NCBI GenBank assembly: GCA_946699065.1
Contig: CAMPDV010000368.1
Span: 62,001 to 126,000, forward strand
DNA length: 64,000 nt
Direction of reading: 5' to 3'
DNA from: Loxodes magnus
Lineage: Eukaryota > Ciliophora > Karyorelictea > Loxodida > Loxodidae
The first letter of the stretch is position 1. Each line of letters opens with the position of its first letter. Below, piece by piece: positions 12,700 to 26,407 of this stretch. The notes beneath the pieces are model-generated. The model worked only from the letters and a program-made list of their open reading frames with translations, was not told the DNA's origin and made no database searches. The position numbers and the translations under genes were made by a program.

Positions 12700-13450
12700 T
12701 TGAATTAAAGGATATTTAACTAAGACTGCAAGGAATCGAATATTACCTATCTAAATTTAGACTTATAAAGATAAATAAGAGAATGAGCTTAATGCTTGAG
12801 TATTTAGCTAGTAAATCTAATTTATTTAAGAGTTGTAAAGCTTTTATAACAAGAAGAAGAGATATAATGAGATTGGCTTGATGAGATAGATAAAGTGAGT
12901 ACAGGAATTAAACATGATGGAAGGTTAACTATTCCTTTGCTTGGAAATATATAAATAATGCTACCAAGTTCTAGCTCTATATTACTAGAGAATGACTAAG
13001 ATTAATTCATCCAGTAAGGTGAAGAAAAAATGTATTAAACTAAATTCAGATATTTGAAAACAGAACGTACAATGCTAGAGTAAGATTAAGTATTGTGGGA
13101 TTATAAGGCTTATTTGGATATAAGGTAAATTGAATAACAGCAAATCAATTTAGATCGAATCTAGTTTTGAAAAAATTATGGGTACTAGATAGTTGTAGCT
13201 TTAACAAATTTCTAAAATATCTAAATTTTCCTCATATAAGATCAGGCTGTAGCTAGTTTAGGATATTGCTTAAAAAATAAAAAATTTTTACCGTTGATAA
13301 GCAAGATATCATTAGACCTGTAGGCTATTTAAGTTTATATGATGATAGATTTTTAGTTTAAGCAAGCAAAAATATAAGAGCTTAAGAAAGATCAGAGATT
13401 GAGAGCAATACTTTTGAAGGGTAAACTAATGGTGATGAATAGAAATTAAA
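12700..13450 (+). other. coding-like island, product unknown
   Basis: Composition rises in G and purines on the plus strand, and stretches such as KHDGRLTIPLLGNIQIML and DQAVASLGYCLKNKKF appear, but I recognise no family. Other frames here also look plausible (for example RVRLSIVGLQGLFGYK), so neither the frame nor the ends are settled. It may be a decayed transposon gene or a real gene with introns I cannot place. Confidence 0.25.
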
Positions 13451-16400
13451 GTAAAATTGTATTTAAATCATAGCAAGCAATCATAATACAAGAAAGAACT
13501 TAATTTCTATATCCTTTGAAATTAATTAATACCATCTACATAATAAAGTATCTCCCTTTAATAATTAGCTAGCTATGAACTAATAAATAAAAGGATAAAG
13601 ATATTTAAGATATTCTGAAGGTAATTCTATGCTTTCAAGAAGTAAATCATTTAAATATTGATAAACAGGATAAGGATAGTAAGAGAATTATTTTAGATAT
13701 GGTTTCTTTTAGGTTAGAGAAGGCGAATTCATACAATGGTTTAGATTGGAAATCAAGCTATTTTTCGTCTAGTAAGAATTGCTAAAATATTGGTTCAAAC
13801 AAATTAGCTAATTTTAATAACTTAAACTAGTCTAAATTTTTAAAGGTAGAATATGGCTATTAGAACATTAATAAAAAGGCATATTAAAAGAGGTTAAGCT
13901 TGCTTTATTTCAATAAAGCAATCCTAAAAATAATCAATAAAAAGACTAAAATCTAAGTCATAATAGAATCAACGTGATATATATCTAAGTTTAGTCCATA
14001 GAAGCAAAGATAAGTTCTTAAATATAATGCTCGCAAGATGAAACTTAGCATCTAAAGAATATAATAATTTATAGTATGATATATCTTTAAAATCTTATTG
14101 ATTAGTTATTAGTTCAAACTTTAAGAAGCAAAGGAAAGTATTAGTATTGAAATTAAATTAAGCAAAAAATTAAGCTATTATGGTGCAATGGATAGCATTT
14201 TAGCCAAACAATTTAAAATAAATCTGAAATTGTATTAATAAGTATAGGCTTTATAATTAATTTAATTGAGGTTTAGACTTATAAAGTATGCTTTTGGTTT
14301 AATTCCAAATATAGGGTAACTTTAAGAACTATTCTCTATATTTTGTGATAAAAATTTATTTTTAATCCAAAGGATTATTTAGATACTAATTATTAATTAA
14401 GCTATTAGCAGCTTATTAGCAATAACCCTTTGATTCTTTTAGTTTGCTTAGCATTTATAATATGCTTTATCTGCCTCAAATTATCATTTCTTTGGTATTA
14501 CTTTCAAATAATTCCTAATATTTGACTTATCTACAAGAAGTCTAAAATTCGTACTTTGTAACAATAATTTCTGGCAAAATTTCTTTCCGAATCCATAGTT
14601 TTCAGACAGTTTCTTTCTTTAATTTATCCAATAAATTGAATTAGTTCAGTATTCTCCTTCTTTATCTATTTATTATCAAATCTAATGCTACATAATTACC
14701 TAAGCCTTTAAGATTTATAGCATACATTTCTGCAACTAATTCCTCTTAAACTACAAAATGAAATTTCTTATTAAGAGAAAGACTAATTTATATAGCTTTA
14801 GCCTCAAGTATCAGTATTAATAAGAGCAAGTAACTAGCTCCTGTTTTAATTCATTTAGCCCTTTAAATTTAAATCTCAAATGTATTAATTAAATTATCTT
14901 CTGATTCTCTCTTCAGTTACTTCTCTTTAAGGCCTTTTATTTACTAATAATTTTGATGCATTTATTCTCTCTAGTCATATTCCTTTATCTCTTGGTTAGA
15001 AAGCAAGAATATTAAAGATCTTTGGTAGCTAATTTTACTTGGCTTGTGTGTATAATGGAACTTTTTTAAGAAACTGTCTGATAGCCTTCTGAATCTTTAT
15101 TTTATTATTACTAAGAAGAAATAAAAGAAAGGCTAAGATTAATTCTGATGCAGAAGGGATTCTCGATGAGCTATTCTCAAAGATTTTACAAAAGAAGGTA
15201 AGAACTAAGTAAAAATACTTAAGCAGAAAAGGACTTATAACTTTATCCTAAACTCTAGATACTGGATCTTTAGAATGGATATTGCAAAGAAGTCCTTAAG
15301 ATAGAAATAACTCAGTGGATCTTAGAATATTAATTAGCTAGCTTTGAAAATAATGTTTTCATATTATAATACAAGAGTTAATACCTTGAGTAAATTAATA
15401 GTCAAATCTAGTTGAAGTAGTTTAGAATAGCTCTCCTTAGTAGCTTAAGGCTTTTATTGCTAGAAACTATATTTAATGACTTGTAACTTTAAGAAACTAG
15501 TTATTAAGACTTTTATAATGAGAAGGCCTAATTAAGTATAAATTCTGGAACTTAATTACCTCTAATTAATAAGTAGAACAGTAGCCTAGTTAAAATTATA
15601 TTGCTTAGCTCTCTTCTAAATTATCAATTAGAATCAAATTATAGTATCTTCCTCGAAACTTAGTTTAGATATATTTTTACAGCTCAACTACTTCAAGTTG
15701 ACTTTAAAGCTTTCAAAAACCCTAAAATTTTAGAATTTTTCTCATTTGCTTTTTGTCTAAATGATCTGAACTATTCTCTTTGTATTTTTCGAAATTTTTT
15801 TTAATTTATTTTTTTACTTTTAGCTAAAGCTAATTTTTTCAGTTTTTTTTCTTATAGCAGTCTTTCACTTTGCTGGATTGAAACTTAAATCTCTCATAAA
15901 TTCTGAAGATTAAATGTTTATCTTTTTAATTGTAACCAATTATTCTTTTAAGCAACAAAAGAGATTAACTTAATTCAATTTTTGGAACTAGATCTAGTAA
16001 TATTGTTAAGGTTCTAGATTATGCTTGAATCGACAAAAGCTTAATTTTCTTCTGAGCTTTCATCTAAAATTTAAAAAGCGCAGTTTATTTCTTGTCTCAT
16101 TTCTATTTTATGGAGATTCTTATCTCACTTCTTTTGGCTCTTTATTCTGGTTTAGGTTTTACTTCTTCTATTAAATTTAAATTTGTACAATTAATTCACC
16201 TTTATCAGGATTTTTTCCCCAGTTATTACTTCAGTTTTTATTTATTTTTCATTTCACAGCCTTTTATCTTTTAACTTTTAATACTTTGATGAAATTCTTA
16301 GATTTGCTAGTCAAAAATACCAGTGATATTTGCGAAATGAGCCCCAGTTTCTTAAAATTATGCTAGAATTAGTAACTTTCTTTAGAAATTGAGTTTGGGT

Positions 16401-19400
16401 GTAAAAAGATAAATCTATGGTATCTTTATCCACTAGAATTTGTAGAGATCTAACTAGTTTTAGTTAGTTTATTGAATCAGTCTTTTATTTTTATCCTTCA
16501 TTTAGTAGATTGATAAAAATCGTTGAATAGCTACAAAAGAATAAGAAATGAAGGATTCTTTTTTATTAACTTAGTAAAATACTAAAGACCTTCTTTTATA
16601 TCCCTTCGAATCTCTATATAAGTCCTTTGTAAAGTTAAGATCTGCAATTTAAGATTTTATATTTATTACCTTGCTAAAGCATTAGAATAATTCTTCAAAG
16701 CTTTCTTAAATATTGATATAATATTCTTTGCTGCAGCATTATTAAGACTTACTAAAGTGTTTTTCTAAGTTTTGTCAGTTGTTCTTCTTTTTCCGTTTGT
16801 AGCAATAATTCTTAGTTTTCTTGAGCTTATTATTTTCTAAATTTAAATTAGATTTCTTAGTCAAAGTTTATTTAGCTTTCTCATTTTATCCTAAGCTTCT
16901 GCTCAAATCTTTTCTCTATCATTATTTTCATTATTGTTATCTTAGATCCAGCCCTAAATACTAGTGGATAATATCCATAATATGAGAATTTATAGATTAC
17001 TTTTCAAGTCTTTCCAAGTCTTTCCAAGTCTATCTCTTGATAGCATAAACTTATAAACTTTAAGATAATCTTAGATGAAGAATCTAAATATTTTAATTCT
17101 TCTATTTTCCCTAATGTATCTCTGTTATTCCTATTTTGTTTTAGACTTTCTTATTATTTATTTTAAAAGCCTTAGTAAATCCCTCGATTGATTATTATAC
17201 TTTTACTACTATCTAAGCAAATTTCCTTTGTATTTTGTGATTATAATCATTTGGGTTAATTTTTATTACTTTGATAAATTACTTTTTAGTATCCTGGTCG
17301 ATTTCTATAAATCTCTAAGAAGTTACTTGATAGTTTTAAGATTTGACCATTATTGAGCTTTCCTAAACTACCTTTTTAAATCATTCAATAGTCTTTTAGT
17401 TTTTCTCTCTATAATTGAGATGTTCTCATTTAGATTACCGCTTATTTTTCAATCGGATTTATGTTTGTTGCAAGGTCTAACATTCAGATTCTTTTTTTGC
17501 TTTTTTCTTGCTCTCTAAGATTTTCTTTTATTGATATAAACTTCAGTTTATTTTTATTTTATACTGATTGTCATTTTCTAAACCTTCAATTACTAGTTTA
17601 TTTTTCTATAGTTAGCAGATTAATTTAATTTAATGGAGGTGCTTACATATTTAAGAGTCACTTAGTGAGAAAATTACTTTAACAAAATTTGTTTTTTTGC
17701 TAATACTAACTAATCTCATCAGTCCTTTCTTATGTATACATAAGAATAACTAGAGTTTATCTTTTGAATATAAAAGCTAATATCTGCTTTATTGAAATAT
17801 AACTCTTTAAATAAAGGTTTAATCTTTTGTAATTATTGCTGAAGTTTATAAGCCAAGAGAATTGTTTCAGACTAATTTGAGAAAGAGAGGATAAGTATTT
17901 TAGAGTTTTAACCAGGTATTTCACTTTCAGTTCTAAAACCATTACTTTAAGGATAAATTATTCTTACTTTCTTAAACCATTTAATTGCTTATTACTTTTT
18001 TCTCATTTTATTTTATCAAATTTTTGAAAGCCGTTAATATCAACAGATAGTCTTGATTCATCATATGATTTAAGAAATAATTTACCACTTTCAGGTCATT
18101 TCCTTTTTAGAGAAATTCCTTTCTAAATACAATTCTTTTTGTTTTTTTTAAATCTTTACTTTTATGGATTTTCGAATCTTCATTTAGAGATTTATTTTCA
18201 GAAATGCAGTCATCTTTATCATCAGAGCTAGTTAGGTAAGCTTTGCTTTTCCATTAATTGTTTAGAAGAATTTTTCCACATCTCTAGTTAATTTTTCTTA
18301 CTTATGTGCCTTCTGTATTCTTAAGATTTAATTTGATAAATAACTAAAACTCTATTGTTTCTTCCTTATTTTAAACTTGTATTCAAATAGATTTTAAGGT
18401 TATAAACTTAATTCCTTTAAGGTTTTTCAAAAAACTAAACTAAAACAGTTGTCTAGTTCCTTTTTTTCCAATTCTTATTAAAAATTTTTTGCTATTAGAG
18501 GGACTTAAAAGTTATTATTTAAACTAATCTCTGTGTTAAAACACTGTCTCACTCCTTAATTCTTTACTAACTTTCTAATAAAAACTCCTTAAATATTGTA
18601 TATTCTTTAGAGTTAATGATTAACAGTATATGTAGCACTAATTTGTTTATATACTCATAATTGTTTTCTATTTCTCTTAATAAAAGCCCTTATTGATTAA
18701 AACATCTATATTCTTAGTATTTTTTTATAATACTAGTGAACTTTATTTATTGCTTCTTCTTTCAACCAGAGTTAAGAGATAGTTTTTTTTGTTGTAGCAT
18801 AAAGGTCTTAAGGTTTTAATTCAATTGCCTTAATAAAGCATTATAATATTTATCCATCTCCAATCATTCTTTGTAAAGATAGTTATTTTTCAAAGCTTGA
18901 TTTAGCACTTAATTAATAATAGCATCTCCGTAGATCTTAGACATAGTTTTTAAGATTTGCTTTAAGATCCCTCGACTTAAAGCTTAATTCATTAAGATAT
19001 GTGCTAATTTTCCTTTCCATGTTTGTTTATTCCCTTTTTAACTAGAGTAAAGGATTTTGTCATAAAATCAATCTAGACAATCCTTTTATAGTTTTTATCT
19101 TAATTTAATTTAGTCAGAATAAGATTCAGTACCATTTTAAGAAAACCTATCTATCAAATAGACCCAGATTTTTATCTCCACTTAACTATTGACTTGATTG
19201 AACTGAGTTACTAGATTATTTTCGTTTCTCTAAAGTTATTTTCTATTCTATTATCTCAAAAGATTAATGATTTCATAAAAGGATTTTATCTTAATACTTG
19301 TAAGATATACCAGAGAAATATTATAATCAAACTATAAAGCATTTACATATTATTTACTTTGTAGGAAGGTAAAGTTTTAATCTATCTTTTAATTTTAATA

Positions 19401-20050
19401 TCCGATTTAATATAAATATTTGCTTTATCCTTAACTCCTCTATTATACTAGCAAGCTTTCTTATAATATTCGCTTTTTTATAATAGCTAGATATTTTGCT
19501 TTTCTTTGATTTAGTGCAAAGCTTTTCTTTTTATATTCTAAGTGTACTATTAAATATTGAAAGCTTTTTCCTTGTATAATGTATCTTTTCTTGCAATTTT
19601 TTAGTGGTAATAACAACTTTTATTTTAAGCTCTTTATTTCTTCTCGAAACTACACCTTACAACCTCATCTATGCCAACTCTTAGATCTGTTTTTAAATCT
19701 TTCTCTTCTTATTCTGAACTTAAAACCTGATGCTATATAATATCCTTTATAAAATTAATTATAGTTTTTTATTTATCTATAGCTCTATATTAGCTTGATG
19801 CTAATGAGAATAATTCAGGATTATAAATAAAATCATTATTATGTATCCTTAGTTTTCCTTTATAGTCTTATATCAATATAGAGCAACTTAGCTTTGCTAT
19901 TATCCATTTTGTTACTTTTATTGATTATGCTTCATTTTTTGAATATATCAGTCTTTCTATTAACTTCTTTATAGTTTATAATAGAGCTTTGCTTTATTTC
20001 AAAGGTCTGTACTATACTAGGGATTAACTCTATTACTAAGAAGCTTTTGC
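13451..20050. other. long AT-rich stretch, only a short tandem repeat
   Basis: About 6.6 kb without a family motif I can name. Apart from the 10-base tandem repeat at 17001-17030 I see nothing to annotate. Degenerate transposon sequence is likely but not demonstrable by eye. Confidence 0.4.
17001..17030 (+). repeat. 10-base tandem repeat, three units
   Basis: Three head-to-tail units of TTTCCAAGTC, the first imperfect (TTTTCAAGTC). Confidence 0.85.
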
Positions 20051-20059
20051 TTATTCTTA

Positions 20060-20740
20060 ATTCAAAAGAAAAAAAAGAAAGTAGATGAAGACAGAAGTTC
20101 CTTTAAAGCTTGGACTTGATACTCTAATGAGCTATAAAATGAATTTTGTGCTTATTAAGAAAAAAGAAGGAAGTAGTAAATCCTATGACAATGCTATAAA
20201 CTTTGCTTATATATTATAACAAATTTTTCAATACCCTTAACTAAATGTTGCTTATGAAGTAGAAAATGATTAAACAATCCCTTTTAGAAATTTTGTAAAT
20301 AGGAGCAAATGTGAAACGATTACTTACCCGATATAACCTTATATGTACTAGACAGAACGTACGATACAATGAAGAAAAAAGGAGATTTAAGTTTAAGCCA
20401 TTTCAGTAATCTATTAACTGCATTTTAGTTGAGATTAATTCTTAAAATTCTTAATCATAGACTAGATATTCTTTTGCTGGATTTAACAACTTAAGTGGAT
20501 AAATTTCCTACTAGCAAATATACAAATTGCTACTTATCTATTTTAAATAATCAGATGAAGATTTAGATTAAAGTTAAGCCTTATAATTTAGAGAAAGGGA
20601 AAGTAGTAACAATGGTATCTAGATTATCCTAAGGAGGAGTCGTTAACACATTTATTTGCAAACGAAATAAATTATTTAAAAAGAAAAGCTTAGTAATGGG
20701 TGTTTAACCTGACTTAAATGAAAGATTTGTGAATCAACAA
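20060..20740 (+). other. coding-like island, product unknown
   Basis: A plus-strand stretch with protein-like segments in two different phases: NVAYEVENDQTIPFRNFV, then LPDITLYVLDRTYDTMKKKG and VKPYNLEKGKVVTMVSRLS. I recognise no family. The phase change implies a frameshift or an intron, so it is either a relic or a spliced gene. Confidence 0.3.
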
Positions 20741-21479
20741 CTAACATATTTCTCCATATTAGTTATGAATTAGTTTTTGGACTTTCTCAATGTACATATT
20801 ATTTCAATTTCTTTAGTTTTATTGTATTATCGATTATGTATATAAGGTATACTGGCTGAGTTTCTACTCTATTTATTTTAGTTGGAAATTAATCTATTAC
20901 ACTTTTGATTTGCTGCTTATTTCCTTAATCATTCCCTTGTTAAACTTTCACCACTGTTTTAACAAGTTATTAAACATTTCGTTTAAATGTATAACTCAAG
21001 ATCTTTAAAGTCTGATTTTCAGAATAAATTGCTATAGCTCTTTTTTGTATTTCATAGTTATGGTTGCCTATTTTTTTGAAGAAGAGGCTTAATATATTTT
21101 TATATAATCAACGTAAGTATGAGATTTATATCCAGGAAATCATTTCTAACTATTAGATAAGCTTTTAATGAATCAGGCTTTATAGATCTTAATTGAATGT
21201 CTTTCAATTATATAATAGCCCTGATGTTTTTTAATTTGTTTATAAAATGTGAAGAGAGTATCGAATTTCCTTACCGAATAATGGATTTATTAAGAAATAA
21301 TTAAAAATAATATTAATACTTCAATGATATCCAACTATTATCTCCATTTTATAATATCGAATTTGACAGTTAAAAATACAATTACAATTTAAAGTCTTTT
21401 TTGCAACGGTTTTTCATTCGTATTCCTTTTTTGACTTTCACAATGTACCTTCTCAGCATCTAATTACCTCCAAAAATCT

Positions 21480-21840
21480 CTTTTTAAAAGAGGAATCTCC
21501 AAAAATTTCGGTAGATATGCCATCCACTTTCGCAGTAAAAGCATTACTTTTAGATGGCTTTATTATTTTTAGGAGGTTGGTTTTGCTAATAGGAAGGGTA
21601 CTTTTAGCCTAAATCAAAAGGTGTCCAAGTTAGAGTTGGTTGGAGGATACCTTAAAGGCTTTTCTTGTGACTCAAGGTAGCCAATTCTTACTCCAGATTG
21701 CTACTCTAAGATCTTATATTCTTCTTAGCCAAGCTGAACTCCTCCAGCAATCTCTTGCATTTCATTCTTCAGATCAATTTTTGCATGCAAAAGTTCATAA
21801 CTTCTATTGAAAAATATCCTCTAACTTTAAATGTTTTTAG
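21480..21840 (-). pseudogene. retrotransposon ORF1 fragment with CCHC zinc knuckle
   Basis: ORF1 of a non-LTR element encodes a nucleic-acid-binding protein that coats the element RNA. On the minus strand one phase gives a leucine-rich helical segment (KRLLEEFSLAKKNIRSQS, NLEQELATL), a Pro/Gln-rich linker (YPSYQQNQPPKNNKAIQKQ) and a zinc knuckle CFYCESGWHIYRNF (complement of 21502-21543). The spacing is C-x2-C-x4-H-x4-, but the last cysteine is replaced by Phe (TTT for TGT), so zinc binding should be impaired. The ORF start is unclear. The order coiled coil, linker, knuckle matches the intact ORF1 at 32.9 kb. Confidence 0.6.
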
Positions 21841-22925
21841 ACTTGAATAATTATATCTCTTATTGTAGCTCAGTTAGCTAAAGAGCCAATTATTCCTTAA
21901 ATTTACAGAGCTGAGTAAGAAGAACTCTCTGAATTCAAAAATAGGAATTTTTTGTTTTTGAATGACTGCTCTTACTCCTATGGAGTTCTAGAAGTGAGAT
22001 TTACATTCTTCTTGGACTGGAAGATGGAAATTTATTCTATTTTATTTCCTTCAAGCTTTTTACTTTCTTTCCTCTTCTTTGCCTATTTTGCAGTCAAAAA
22101 TCCTTAACATAGATCTCACATTTTTTAATTTTTCCTTTTCCCAAGTAATAATTAGAATTTCTGAATTTGTAAAAAAAATATACGACAAATTTTACTTGAC
22201 AGAAGACTAGAATTATTCACACTAAAAAGCTGAATAAAAAGACGATGAAAAGAATGGTTGTGGAAGAAAGCAATTTAGTGATGAGCATTTGAAAATTAAC
22301 TTTTTAATAAAAGGAAATAATTCGTTTAATTAAAGATGCAAATATTTCTTTTTACTTCAAGTTTATATTTAAGCATCTATGAAAGCTTTTTTATTAAACT
22401 TTGGATTTAAGTTTATTGTACTCAAAATTGAGAGTATAAATATCCTTTAATTTATTAATTAGAATTATATAGCTCGTAATTTGAAGTTTTCAAATATTAA
22501 AAATAAAATGAAATAAAAAGATAAATCTAAAACCAATATAACTAGAGTTCAAACTAGAAAGAAGTAGATTTTGGTCTAAAAGCACTCCTGCGTTCTAATC
22601 TGAAAAAGTAATGGAAGACTATGTTATGTCTGTTAAAGAGAAAGTAAAGCTGCTTCTTTTAAAGCGATGAAAAAATTAAGCCTGTTATATTTATCACAAG
22701 ATTGATAACTCTTCTACTTTCTTTACTTTCCAGCTTTAAAGAAATTTAAGATTAAAGTAGAAGAAAATAATCAATTTAAGTTTTAGAAAAGCAACCAGAA
22801 AAAATTAAGCTTTAAGCATGAAGAGCCTAATCAAGGAGATTTCGCTTTTATAAGTTTTAGGTAAGAGCATATTATGCATGTTATCAGTTATTATTATTAT
22901 TAAAAAAAAACGTTTTTAATAATCT

Positions 22926-25220
22926 TCATATTGCACAGGCACAAAATCTTTCTATTTCTTGATGATATGCAGAGCATTTTTAAAATTAAGTATCTGAATT
23001 TGTATAGCATCGACCTTCTAGCTTCATTGGAATCAATTAACTGTATTTTCCTTCATATTTTTCTATACATTGTTCACAATTAAGAAAGGAGCAATCACTG
23101 AATGCTTTTAATGAATAATCTTTGCACGCTGCTGATTTTTATTGGCAGAATTAAAAGCAACTACGTCCTTTTTCAGCTCATCCATAGACATAAAATTTCC
23201 TGAATAGATTAAGATAAGTGGAATTTATATTTTTTTAATTTTAGCAAACACACAATTATTAATTTGCGCCTGTAATTGAAGCTAAATCTTCACATATGCC
23301 AGCGTATAAATCCTATCTATATATGTAATTAATATAACCTGTTCAATCACCTTAATTATCGACTAAATTTATGCTAAAATGTTTATTTGTAAGACTTAAA
23401 ATATTAGTTGATTATTGCAAAGTAATTCAGCATTGGATTAAAACTTCTTTTTAAAACTCAAGAATAAGCTTATAATTATATCTGTTATTTTCAACTAGCA
23501 ACTCAGCTCTCACACATCTTTTCAGCTCTAAATTTTCACACAGATATTCAAAAGGATCTTATTCTCTTATTTATTGATTCAAATATCCCATAGCATGTCT
23601 TGAAATTTATAATACTTAGCTTGAATTCACATCTATAATCTTATATTTACTACATGAGCATGCTGCAGTATGGACTTTTATGTCTTCACAAGTCCTATTA
23701 TTTGGAATTTTTTAATTTAGGATACTAATATGCGATTTTTTGTCTTAATCTTTAGCTTTTCAGGTTAAGGTTTAGTTTGACAGATTTTTTTCGAAAGGAA
23801 TAGTAATGAGGTGCTAAAATGTTGCGTATAGGTCATATTTGCCTACAAGTTACATAGAATTATGAGATAAAATATCCAAACTATTTGGAAGTTATTTTAG
23901 TAGTTAAGTGTTTCCTACCATCATGAGTAGAGGAAGATAAACTTCGTATACCATTTCCTAGTGGATTATCTTTTTGTATTTTGTTCCATGATCACCAATT
24001 AAAAATAAAATCTTATTTTTATTTGGTTCTAAGAAACTACGCATAAAATTTACTAAATCGTAGTCCATTACTTAAGCGAAAGAAGAATGAGGTAAATGTG
24101 TTGCTGTAAAATGAACAAATGCAAACCTGTTAGTATTTTTGTAATTATTTTCGTATTAAAGCAAATAATTTAGCAATCATGTATGTGCATATTTTCCAGC
24201 AATGCATTGTTCTTCATCTTTCGCTCCAATTTATTCTGATTTGCAAAAGAAAGAATTTATCAAATGCAAAGCATTTGGCTTTCTACCAAAACACTTTTAA
24301 CTATATCTTCAGCATCTATCAAAACCAATTAAAGTCGCCCATCCATATTAACTCAATCGTTTTAGAATCGATTCTGTTCCAGTTTCATCTATTTTCAATT
24401 TACCAATTGGTATTGTATCATTCAAATACCCGGAAAATAAAGGAAATAAATTTTAAATTGTCTTTCCACCTAAAAAATTATGTAACACGAAATCGAACAC
24501 TCTGTAAGACGAAAGATTGTTGAGAAATTCAATTGATTTTGGCATACTCCTATAAAAATGTTTTCTGGAAATACCATCTAAACTTAGGATAAAAACAGAA
24601 ATATTTCTAACGCTATTTTTAATTTTAAAATTTTCCCTAGGCATCAAATTTCAATGAGCTGATCAAGGAGACGAAGAACTACATTTAGCAAACATGAATT
24701 CAGTATTCGAAGTATTCACTCACAATCCCTTTAACATTTTATCAGAAAGTTTTTGAATACCTATAGTTTCTTTTAGGTAATGCTTTCCTAGATAATAATA
24801 AGCGTAGTTCTAACATTTGATTTTAGTATTTTAAGAGGCTCATCTTATAATTTTAGGTAATTAAGGACACTTTTTGACATTTATTTTTGGAAAAAGATTA
24901 ATTGAGTCATTTAAAGGAATACCAAAACTTGACGGAATGCATTTGAACTCTCCTTTCTATTCATATTAGTAAATTTGCTTATAAAAGTCATCGTGCAAGT
25001 AAATCTTATTTTATTTATTACCTAAAGTCTCATCATTTAGTTTAGAACTGTTCTAAAAAAAGACAATGCTGCTATTTATCTTATATTCCTTTAGTTCTTA
25101 AATTTCAGTTAAACTTCAGAATCCAATTAAATCATTTACAAGAAAATAAATTCATCTAAATATAATAATAAAAATCGCCATCAGTAGAATTATATACATA
25201 GTCTTTCTTTTGTAGTACAT
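22926..25220 (-). CDS. DUF229 family protein (sulfatase/phosphatase-like fold), membrane-anchored
   Basis: A single phase runs 764 codons from ATG (complement of 25218-25220) to a TGA (22926-22928), after which sequence turns low-complexity. DUF229 proteins have an alkaline-phosphatase/sulfatase-like fold; the substrate is unknown. An N-terminal hydrophobic anchor (MYIILLMAIFIIIF) predicts a type II membrane or secretory-pathway protein. Family landmarks in order: FKCIP and KKCPQLPK, EFMFAKC, the metal-site-like ISVFILSLDGISRKHF (D-G where most members have D-S), MPKSIEFL, a CW dipeptide in GFDRCWRYS, QCIAGKYAHTWLLNYL, RFAFVHFTATHLPHS, the second metal-site motif FLIGDHGTKY, then YLPLL. The C-terminal third is Cys-rich (RTCEDIKVHTAACSCSKYK; FLNCEQCIEKYEGKY). 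Twelve internal TGA occur, several at aromatic or family-typical positions, against one TGG, and there is no frameshift. That supports TGA as Trp rather than decay. No intron was needed. Confidence 0.85.
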
Positions 25221-25359
25221 ACTAAATGATTCTTAAGGACATAAAAAAAACAAATAAATAGTTTACAAAATAATTTAAATATTAAAAATTAAAAAAGTTA
25301 TATAAATTTAAAAATAATATAAAATTACTTTAATTCAATAAATATACTGATTTACAAAC

Positions 25360-25720
25360 ATATACCCATTATAGAGCAAGAAGCATCTAAAAGGCACATA
25401 TATAATTAAATAGACTTTAAAAGTTTTAAGAGCTCTCTTTGAAGGCTATTCCAGTTCTTTCACTCTCTTGATATTCTTGTCTTCCAAAGGGTTGATTTAG
25501 GAGTTCTGATAAAGAGATCTTATCATCTGGCATCTTTCATCTATAGTGTTTTTTGATGCCTCCAATCTAAACCTTTTGGCTCGTGCGAAGATATTTGATC
25601 TGTTCCTCGTATCCATTGTACTTCCTTGCTCCAAAAAATTTTGTAAATCACAGCTAGAAGATCCTTAACCGCTATTTAAATTATATGCAATATAACAATA
25701 AAAATAAAAGAAAGCGCTTC
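25360..25720 (-). mobile_element. short retroelement relic with the shared 3' tail
   Basis: On the minus strand the segment ends with TTGCTCTATAATGG, matching the GCTCTATAAT end of the SINE-like elements. Upstream it is GC-richer and reads as MDTRNRSNIFARAKRFRLEA and KRVKELEQPSKRALK in one phase, so it may be a truncated protein-coding element rather than a SINE. No match to the body of the other copies is evident. Confidence 0.4.
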
Positions 25721-26407
25721 CACTTTCATTAATTTCACACAGTTTTAAATATTTATTAACTATGTAAATTATTATATTTCCAATCTTTTTTTAATCATTT
25801 TCTTAAAACATATATTAACCCGTACTGCGTTTACTCTATTTAATTACACTCATTTTACTTCAGTTGAGTTCAATTCCATTCATTTGGTTTTTTGCTTATT
25901 TCACAAATACATTTTCTATAAAGATTTCACACCCTTTAAACATATTTTTTATACATTAGTCAAAAAATTACTACCTTTGTAAACTTAAATTTTTTTATGT
26001 AAAATACATTAAATTTCAATAAATTAAATATTACCTTTAGAAAGTATCAAAATTCAAAAGATATAAAAAGATAAAAAATTAAAATATTAATATCCCAAAA
26101 ATAAATGGATGGAGCCTTGAAATAAAAGCATTTTACAGAAAATATTTAAAGAAAAAGAAGGTTAAATAGCAGAAAAATCATCACATTTAATTAAAGTTAA
26201 GAAAGAAAAAATTAGAAAAATTGAGAAAGAATGTCGAAAAATAAAAAATGAAAAACGATGTTTTAACTCTCAATAAGAATTAAAATCAAGAATTTCATTT
26301 AGAGTAGCAGCTTCTTATTTTTAAATTTTTTGTGAATTTGATAATTCACAGTATTTTTATTTTATAAAACAAAGTTAAATATTTAAATCATATAAATATT
26401 ACATTTC
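25721..26407. other. AT-rich stretch, nothing supported
   Basis: Low-complexity A/T DNA between two elements. No signal found. Confidence 0.45.

Noticed and set aside
16092-16274. Short standard-code ORF rich in Phe/Leu/Ser
   Set aside because: T-rich low-complexity translation without motif or repeat support; expected by chance.
21860-21910. tRNA-like D arm (GTAGCTCAGTTAGCTAAAGAGC)
   Set aside because: No acceptor stem, anticodon stem or GTTCGA-type T arm in the right places; it also lies beside an ORF1 relic.
22926-25220. Reading the in-frame TGA of the DUF229 gene as pseudogene stops or selenocysteine
   Set aside because: There are no frameshifts in 2.3 kb, the TGA are many and Trp-compatible, and the same pattern occurs in unrelated genes; selenocysteine would not occur this often.
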